Notes under the pieces: model-generated
Seen by the model: the letters and a program-made list of their open reading frames with translations, nothing else
Database searches by the model: none
What the model was told of the DNA's origin: nothing
Translations under genes and position numbers: made by a program
DNA from: an uncultured Verrucomicrobiota bacterium
GTDB taxonomy: Bacteria; Verrucomicrobiota; Kiritimatiellia; CAIVKH01
Direction of reading: 5' to 3'
Assembly: GCA_937894535.1 (NCBI GenBank)
Contig: CALBHI010000424.1
Coordinates: 1 to 11,789, forward strand
Length of the DNA stretch: 11,789 bases
Part shown: in pieces, positions 7,348-11,789 of the stretch
How positions within the stretch are numbered: position 1 is the stretch's first letter
Layout: the number at the start of each line of letters is the position of its first letter

Positions 7348-8588
7348 ACGGAACGTCACCAGTCAGCGGTTTCACCTGCATCGCCTGCGCGGCGCGGCAA
7401 CCCGCCTCCTTCACCGGCATGACCTGCCCGGAGTGCGGCGGCAACCTTGATGTGCAATACGACTACCATGCGGTGGACCCAGCCCGCTGGATGATCGAAC
7501 GCGACGACATCTTCCGCTACGCCGCGCTGCTGCCGCTCCGCGACCTGACCTTTATCCCGCCGCAACGCGTTGGCCGCACCCCGCTGTACCACGCACGCCG
7601 CGCCGGGGCATCGCTCGGGCTCGATCACCTCTATATCAAGGACGATGGCCTCAACCCGAGTGCGTCGTTCAAGGACCGGGCCGGCGCGGTGGCCCTCGCC
7701 GTAGCCCGCGAACGAGGCGCGGCGGTGATCGCCGGTGCGACGACCGGCAACGCGGGCAGCTCCATGGCCTGCCTGGCCGGCGGCGCGGGTTTCCCGTGCG
7801 TCATCTTTGTGCCCGCCGCCGCACCACCGGCCAAGATCGCCCAACTGCTGGTCTTCGGCGCCACGGTGATCGCCGTGCGCGGCAGCTACGACCAGGCCTA
7901 CGACCTCTGCGCCGAGGTATGCCGCCGCAAGGGATGGTTCAACCGCAACACCGGATTCAATCCCTTCACCCGCGAAGGCAAGAAGACCTGCTCCTTCGAG
8001 CTCTGGGAACAACTCGGCCGCCGCGCCCCGGACCATGTCCTCGTCTGTACCGGCGATGGCAACATCATCAGCGGCATCTGGAAAGGCTTTCGTGATCTGC
8101 AAACGCTGGGCCTGATCAAGCGTTTGCCGCGGCTACACGCGGTGCAATCGGAGAAAAGCGCCTCGATCGCCATGGCCATACGGGAGCTCAACGGGCGTCG
8201 TCCGCACGCCTGGACCGAGGTGGTGATCCCCAAGGTTGATGCGACGACCATCGCCGATTCCATTTCGGTGGATGTTCCGCGCGACGGACTCGCCGCCGTG
8301 CGGGCGGTGGTCGAGACCGGTGGCGAGGCCATCACCGTATCCGACGAGGAAATCATCGCCGCGATTCCCGAACTCGCCCGCGCCACCGGCGTGTTCGCCG
8401 AACCCGCCGCCGCCGCCTCATGGGCCGGCCTGAATCAGATGGTTTCCGAAGGCCGCATCGCCCGCGACGAACGGGTGGTCTGCCTGGTCAGCGGGAACGG
8501 GCTCAAGGATGTCGCCCGCGCGCGGGAAGCCGTCGGATCGCCGATCACCGTCGAGGCCGACGTCGATGCGGTCATGAAACAGCTCTAG
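7344..8588 (+). CDS. Threonine-synthase-like PLP enzyme with N-terminal zinc ribbon
   Basis: This fold-type II PLP enzyme (414 residues) reads closest to short-form threonine synthases. The N terminus is a zinc ribbon with C12, C15, C28 and C31. SASFKDR at 106-112 gives the probable PLP lysine, Lys110. ATTGNAG at 132-138 should contact the substrate carboxylate, GDGN at 237-240 belongs to the phosphate-binding loop, and a Ser in LVSGNGLKD near the C terminus should contact the PLP ring nitrogen. True threonine synthase makes threonine from O-phosphohomoserine, but no other threonine-pathway gene is nearby. The gene is instead coupled by ATGA overlap to carbamate kinase in a ygeW/ygfK locus, where the PLP enzyme normally found is the diaminopropionate ammonia-lyase YgeX, also fold-type II. 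A beta-eliminating lyase acting on 2,3-diaminopropionate or a ureido-alanine is therefore a reasonable inference, not shown by sequence. It lacks the general look of YgeX, so orthology to it is not claimed. Confidence 0.85.
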   Translation: MNGTSPVSGFTCIACAARQPASFTGMTCPECGGNLDVQYDYHAVDPARWMIERDDIFRYAALLPLRDLTFIPPQRVGRTPLYHARRAGASLGLDHLYIKDDGLNPSASFKDRAGAVALAVARERGAAVIAGATTGNAGSSMACLAGGAGFPCVIFVPAAAPPAKIAQLLVFGATVIAVRGSYDQAYDLCAEVCRRKGWFNRNTGFNPFTREGKKTCSFELWEQLGRRAPDHVLVCTGDGNIISGIWKGFRDLQTLGLIKRLPRLHAVQSEKSASIAMAIRELNGRRPHAWTEVVIPKVDATTIADSISVDVPRDGLAAVRAVVETGGEAITVSDEEIIAAIPELARATGVFAEPAAAASWAGLNQMVSEGRIARDERVVCLVSGNGLKDVARAREAVGSPITVEADVDAVMKQL

Positions 8589-8603
8589 CCGTCACCCGCC
8601 GAT

Positions 8604-10256
8604 TCAACCCGGCAACCCGGCCAACGCGCGCGCCAGGCGCAGCGCATGCTCGCGGGTGTCGGTAAATTGAACCCCCGTGCTGTCACCCATCTCGAGTTTT
8701 TCCAGGCGGTGCCGCACCGTCGGATTGCCACCGGTCACAATCGTCCGGCAACCCGCCGCAAACGCATCGCGGATCAGGTTCTCGATGGCCAGCGCCACCG
8801 TCACCGAAAGGTAGGGGACATCGTGCAGGTCCACCACCAGCGCCTTCGCGCCTTTGAGCACGGTTTGTTCCTGGGCGATCGCATTGGCCACCCCGAAGAT
8901 CATCGGGCCGCTGAGGTGGAACATCTGGATCGCCCCGCCGGCATCCCGCAGCAGCGCACGCTCCGCCGGCTTCAGCGGCAGGTCGTGGTCGGATGGATCC
9001 AGTGTGCGCACCTGGGCCGCCTGCAGACGCGACAACCGGTCAATGGTGAGCAGGTTCGCGATGAACACCCCGATGCCCACGGCAACCATGATGTCCACCA
9101 TCACCGTCAATACCAGCACGCCATACATGATCACCGTCGATGTGGTGGAGACATGGTGAATGCGGCGCAGGAACGACCAGTCGAGGATGTCCACGCCCAC
9201 CTTGAAGGTGATGGCGGCCAGAATGACCATTGGAACATCCTCCATCAGCGGCGCGGCGACCAGTACCACCAGCAACAGCACCAACGCCCGGATCATGCCG
9301 GCGCGCGGCGTCGTGCCGCCGGTCTGGATGTTCACCACCGTGCCCATGGTCGCCCCGGCACCCGGCAACCCTCCGAACAATCCCGAGATCATGTTGGCGA
9401 AACCCTGGCCGACCAGTTCCCGGTTTGAGTCATGGCGGTTGCGTGTTAAACTGTCTGAAATGACCGCCGTCAGCAGCGTATCGATGCACCCCAGCATGGC
9501 CAGCAAGAGCGCATCCACGATGATCTGCCCCGCCAGCAACGCGCTGAACTCCGGAAGCCGCAGCGATGGCAGGCCGGCCGGGATCGCCCCGATCGTGCGC
9601 AAATCCTCGCCATCAAAGAACGTCCACGCATACACCACGCCCACCAGCAGGACCACCAGTTGCGCCGGCATCACCCGCCGCCACGAGGCCGGTTGCAGAA
9701 AAAGGATCAGCAACGAAAGCCCGCCCAGCATCAACTCGGGCAGTTTCGCCTGCTCCAGCATCGCCGGCAGCGCCTTGAACACCCCAATGCTGCCGCCCGG
9801 CGGCGTGGGCTGCCCGAGCAGCGGTCCCAGCTGCAGTACGATCAGCAACACCCCAATGCCCGACATGAAACCGGACACCACCGCATACGGCATCAAGGTG
9901 ATGTAGCGTCCGAGCTTCAGCAACCCAAGGATCACCTGAAAAAATCCCGCCAAAACCACCACCGTGAACCCGATGGCCAGGCCGTGCTCGGGATTCGCCG
10001 CGACCAGTCCGGTCAGGATCGTGGTCATCATCAAGGTCATCGGACCGGTCGGCTCCGAGATCAGCGTATTCGTGCCCCCCAGCAGGGCCGCCCAGAATCC
10101 AACCAGCACCGCGCCGTACAAACCCGCCTCCGCCCCGGCCCCCGAAGCGACGCCAAACGCCAACGCCAAGGGCAACGACACGATCGCCGTCGTCACCCCG
10201 CCCAGAATGTCACCCTTCAGGTTCTTCGCCGTCACCAGCTGCCGTAACCGATCCAT
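8604..10256 (-). CDS. bicA: SulP-family transporter, BicA-like bicarbonate transporter
   Basis: This is an inner-membrane anion transporter with a SulP/SLC26 core of about 14 membrane helices (residues about 15-405) and a cytoplasmic STAS domain (about 440-548). It has 550 residues. Stretches such as GVASGAGAEAGLYGAVLVGF (35-54), TNTLISEPTGPMT (62-74) and GAGATMGTVVNIQTGG (299-314) follow the Synechococcus sodium/bicarbonate symporter BicA very closely from memory. Asp259 and Thr263 in GCIDTLLT correspond to BicA Asp258 and Thr262, implicated in sodium binding. Bicarbonate is thus the best guess; sulfate or another anion is possible, since SulP specificity is hard to read from sequence. ATG at 10256 is supported by GGAGGAG 7 bases upstream; a TTG and an ATG just upstream would place that site inside the gene. 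It converges on the PLP-enzyme gene with 15 bases between stops and no terminator seen, and diverges from rplM. Confidence 0.88.
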   Translation of the reverse strand: MDRLRQLVTAKNLKGDILGGVTTAIVSLPLALAFGVASGAGAEAGLYGAVLVGFWAALLGGTNTLISEPTGPMTLMMTTILTGLVAANPEHGLAIGFTVVVLAGFFQVILGLLKLGRYITLMPYAVVSGFMSGIGVLLIVLQLGPLLGQPTPPGGSIGVFKALPAMLEQAKLPELMLGGLSLLILFLQPASWRRVMPAQLVVLLVGVVYAWTFFDGEDLRTIGAIPAGLPSLRLPEFSALLAGQIIVDALLLAMLGCIDTLLTAVISDSLTRNRHDSNRELVGQGFANMISGLFGGLPGAGATMGTVVNIQTGGTTPRAGMIRALVLLLVVLVAAPLMEDVPMVILAAITFKVGVDILDWSFLRRIHHVSTTSTVIMYGVLVLTVMVDIMVAVGIGVFIANLLTIDRLSRLQAAQVRTLDPSDHDLPLKPAERALLRDAGGAIQMFHLSGPMIFGVANAIAQEQTVLKGAKALVVDLHDVPYLSVTVALAIENLIRDAFAAGCRTIVTGGNPTVRHRLEKLEMGDSTGVQFTDTREHALRLARALAGLPG

Positions 10257-10263
10257 CGACCTG

Positions 10264-10270
10264 CTCCTCC
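10264..10270 (-). promoter_or_regulatory. Strong ribosome binding site of the SulP transporter gene
   Basis: The minus strand reads GGAGGAG, 7 bases before ATG 10256. It fixes the transporter start against the in-frame upstream codons at 10277 (TTG) and 10274 (ATG). Confidence 0.8.
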
Positions 10271-10313
10271 ACATCAAAGCCCCCAGCTAACCACGACAAA
10301 ATCCCCGCTGTCA

Positions 10314-10341
10314 AAGATAAATACGAAGTGTATTTCGTGAA
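10314..10341 (-). promoter_or_regulatory. Candidate promoter of the SulP transporter gene with a dyad in its spacer
   Basis: On the minus strand TTCACG (10336-10341) and TATCTT (10314-10319) are 16 bases apart, each matching 4 of 6 sigma70 consensus bases. An inverted repeat, AAATAC-GAAGT-GTATTT (10319-10335 on the plus strand), fills the spacer and could be an operator. A perfect TTGACA lies slightly nearer the gene (10309-10314, minus strand), but no good -10 follows it at the right distance. The surrounding bases are clearly more AT-rich than the flanking genes, as expected of a control region. Confidence 0.3.
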
Positions 10342-10418
10342 TTGCTTTCCTTTTTCTTCGTAAACCCTTGCAGGGTAAGGATTGCGATAGATGGCTCCAT
10401 CTTGTTGTGAACGGATCG

Positions 10419-10447
10419 TTGACAGGGTGGAGGTGGTTGGCTACATT
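10419..10447 (+). promoter_or_regulatory. Sigma70-type promoter of rplM-rpsI
   Basis: A perfect -35 TTGACA (10419-10424) is followed after exactly 17 bases by TACATT (10442-10447, 4 of 6 -10 bases). Transcription should start near 10454, leaving an untranslated leader of only about 23 bases, so there is no room for a structured ribosomal-protein leader downstream of this start. AAGGA at 10463-10467 serves as ribosome site for rplM. Confidence 0.75.
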
Positions 10448-10460
10448 CCACCCTCTTTTT
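10424..10460 (+). repeat. Inverted repeat around the rplM -10 region, with T run
   Basis: AGGGTGG (10424-10430) and CCACCCT (10448-10454) are perfect 7-bp inverted arms separated by 17 bases. They begin at the last base of the -35 box and end at the likely transcription start. The right arm runs into CTTTTT. This could be an operator over the promoter, or, read as RNA from an upstream start, a terminator-like hairpin; the pattern may also be chance. Confidence 0.4.
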
Positions 10461-10476
10461 GTAAGGACAACAGGTT

Positions 10477-10905
10477 ATGAAGACGACGTTGATACAAGCC
10501 GACAAGATTAAGCGCGAATGGCATCTGGTGGACGCCACCGGTCAGTCCACCGGTCGCTTGGCCGCCAAGATTACGTTCCTGCTCCGCGGCAAGAACAAGC
10601 CCACGTTTGCCAACCACATTGATGGCGGCGATTTCGTCTGTGTCATCAATGCGGACAAGGTCAAGCTGACCGGCAGCAAGGAAGAGCAGAAGATTTACGA
10701 GCACTTCACCGGTTATCCGAGCGGCCGCAAGACCTTCACCGCCGCCGAAATCCGCAAGCGCAACCCGACCCGCATCCTCATGGACGCGGTCGAGGGCATG
10801 ATGCCGAACAACCACCAGAGCAAGGCTCAGGTCAAGCGTCTGAAGATTTATGCCGGGGCCGAGCACCCTCATGTGGCCCAGCAGCCGAAACCCCTTGCCG
10901 TCTAA
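10477..10905 (+). CDS. rplM: 50S ribosomal protein L13 (uL13)
   Basis: This early-assembly protein of the large ribosomal subunit binds 23S rRNA. The 142-residue length is typical of the bacterial family. Family features include REWHLVDATGQSTGRLAAKI near the N terminus, RGKNKPTFANHIDGGDFV at about 37-54, the AVEGMMPNN stretch near 105-113 and the C-terminal EHPHVAQQP. The ATG has AAGGA 9 bases upstream, plus a closer CAGG. It is the promoter-proximal gene of a two-gene operon with rpsI, 15 bases downstream, the near-universal bacterial pairing. Confidence 0.98.
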   Translation: MKTTLIQADKIKREWHLVDATGQSTGRLAAKITFLLRGKNKPTFANHIDGGDFVCVINADKVKLTGSKEEQKIYEHFTGYPSGRKTFTAAEIRKRNPTRILMDAVEGMMPNNHQSKAQVKRLKIYAGAEHPHVAQQPKPLAV

Positions 10906-10920
10906 GAAAGGTAACACACC

Positions 10921-11319
10921 GTGGCTACGAAAGTTCATCAGTACTCCGCTACCGGCCGCCGCAAGACCTCCACCGCCCGCGTTCGCTTGGTGAATGGCGT
11001 CGGCAAGGTCGTCATCAACGATCGTCCGTTTGACCAGTATTTCCCGCTGGAAACCCTCCGCAAGATCGTCGAGCAACCCTTTGAAGCCACCGGAACCCAG
11101 CAGCGCTTTGACGTGCTGGCGATCTGCGACGGCGGTGGCCAGACCGGCCAGGCCGGCGCACTCCGCCACGGCATCTCCCGCGCCCTGCTGCTGGTCGACC
11201 CGTCGTACCGCGCCGTCCTCAAGGCCGCCGGCTACCTGACCCGCGACCCGCGCATGAAGGAACGCAAAAAGCCCGGTCAGCCCGGCGCCCGCAAGCGCTT
11301 CCAGTTCTCGAAGCGCTAA
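10921..11319 (+). CDS. rpsI: 30S ribosomal protein S9 (uS9)
   Basis: This small-subunit ribosomal protein has a C-terminal tail that reaches toward the P-site tRNA. It has 132 residues, typical for the family. The N-terminal YSATGRRKTSTARVRL motif, the central GGGQTGQAGALRHGISRALL (about 75-94) and the basic tail ending KRFQFSKR are all intact. It begins with GTG, with AAAGGT upstream, 15 bases after the rplM stop, and shares the rplM promoter. A strong intrinsic terminator follows 20 bases after its stop, ending the operon. Confidence 0.98.
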   Translation: MATKVHQYSATGRRKTSTARVRLVNGVGKVVINDRPFDQYFPLETLRKIVEQPFEATGTQQRFDVLAICDGGGQTGQAGALRHGISRALLLVDPSYRAVLKAAGYLTRDPRMKERKKPGQPGARKRFQFSKR

Positions 11320-11339
11320 GCCGAGAACAGCTTGTTCCC

Positions 11340-11376
11340 AAACCCCGGGCGCCGCTTTCGGCACCGGGGTTTTTTT
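11340..11376 (+). terminator. Rho-independent terminator of rplM-rpsI
   Basis: AAACCCCGG (11340-11348) pairs with CCGGGGTTT (11364-11372). An inner GCCG-CTTT-CGGC stem-loop (11351-11362) sits above a small GC/A internal loop, and the hairpin runs into seven T bases (11370-11376). It separates the ribosomal operon from argJ. A smaller perfect stem, GAACA-GCT-TGTTC (11325-11337), lies just ahead of it. Confidence 0.93.
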
Positions 11377-11424
11377 ATTGCAACTACCCGCGCCTGTGTT
11401 TGAATGCCAGCCTTTGTCACCACC

Positions 11425-11789
11425 ATGAAAAAACCGATCGTCCTCGACGAGATCCTGCTCCCGCGCGGTTTCCGCGCCGCCGGTGTCCACGCCGGCATCA
11501 AGAAATCCGGCGCCCCCGATATGGCGCTGATCGTTTCCGACATCCCCGGCACCCGCATCGCCGGCACCTTCACCACCAACCAGGTGAAAGCCGCCTCGGT
11601 GAAGGTCTGCATGAAGCGCATCCGCTCCGGCAAGGGCCGTGCCGTTGTCGTGAATAGCGGTAACGCGAACGCCTGCACCGGTCTGCAGGGCGAGGCCGCC
11701 GCCGAGGCCATGGCCGCCGCCACCGCCGCCGCGGTCGGTCTCCCCGCCGGCAAGGTGTCTGTCAGCTCGACCGGACATCTCTGCACACG
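11425..11789 (+). CDS. argJ: Glutamate N-acetyltransferase/ornithine acetyltransferase ArgJ (5' part only)
   Basis: ArgJ moves the acetyl group from N-acetylornithine to glutamate (and in some species also uses acetyl-CoA), in the cyclic arginine pathway. The 121 visible codons start at ATG 11425 and run off the window end, so the self-cleavage Thr nucleophile region lies outside. Family marks are the GFRAAGVHAGIKKSG stretch (15-29), the GTFTTNQVKAA stretch (47-57) and VVVNSGNANACTG (74-86). The oxyanion-hole Ser-Thr-Gly is present near residue 117, but the next residues read HLCT instead of the usual (V/T)IG. An Ala-rich helix precedes it, common in GC-rich versions. No strong ribosome site or promoter is visible in the 48 bases after the terminator. 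Confidence 0.88.
   Translation, partial: MKKPIVLDEILLPRGFRAAGVHAGIKKSGAPDMALIVSDIPGTRIAGTFTTNQVKAASVKVCMKRIRSGKGRAVVVNSGNANACTGLQGEAAAEAMAAATAAAVGLPAGKVSVSSTGHLCT

Noticed and set aside
5773..7359. 528-codon minus-strand open frame across ygeW and carbamate kinase
   Set aside because: It is antisense to two clear enzymes, crosses their intergenic gap and has no recognisable domain.
8589..8603. Bidirectional terminator between the convergent PLP-enzyme and transporter genes
   Set aside because: The gap is 15 bases and no stem with a T run can be drawn across it.
10364..10376. ACCCT-TGC-AGGGT small dyad upstream of rplM
   Set aside because: The stem is only 5 bp with no T run and no clear relation to a promoter box, so chance is likely.
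10441..11778. 445-codon minus-strand open frame over rplM, rpsI and argJ
   Set aside because: It crosses three conserved genes and a strong terminator and reads as a Gly/Ala-rich shadow.

Overview
The window is a GC-rich bacterial segment, probably a contig piece cut at both ends. It pairs an accessory catabolic locus (1 to about 8590) with a housekeeping block (about 10420 to the end). Genes are tightly packed, several start codons have clear Shine-Dalgarno sequences, and a good sigma70-type promoter is visible. The taxon cannot be fixed. A ribosomal rplM-rpsI pair followed by argJ, with this base composition, would fit something like a Verrucomicrobiota/PVC bacterium, but that is a low-confidence guess.

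Region 1 (minus strand, 4986 down to 1) is a likely operon: an iron-sulfur L-serine ammonia-lyase, then the large flavin/iron-sulfur oxidoreductase YgfK, then the start of the amidohydrolase SsnA, cut by the window edge. The last two overlap by ATGA. Region 2 (plus strand, 5164 to 8588) diverges from it: the knotted carbamoyltransferase YgeW, a carbamate kinase, and a threonine-synthase-like PLP enzyme coupled to the kinase by another ATGA overlap. ygfK, ssnA, ygeW and a carbamate kinase mark the ssnA/ygfK/ygeW gene set, which has been linked to anaerobic purine (xanthine/urate) breakdown in gut bacteria. In that scheme carbamoyl groups released from ureido intermediates become carbamoyl phosphate and then ATP, and the carbon skeleton is deaminated to pyruvate. 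Here no diaminopropionate ammonia-lyase (YgeX) is seen. The locus instead carries a serine dehydratase and a threonine-synthase-like enzyme, so the last carbon steps may run differently. This is the most interesting point in the window.

Region 3 (minus strand, 10256 to 8604) is a SulP transporter strongly resembling the cyanobacterial sodium/bicarbonate symporter BicA. It converges on the PLP-enzyme gene with only 15 bases between the stops. Region 4 (plus strand) holds a near-consensus promoter set in an inverted repeat, then rplM, rpsI, a strong intrinsic terminator and the 5' part of argJ (arginine biosynthesis), cut by the window end. No RNA gene, mobile element or CRISPR array was recognised.
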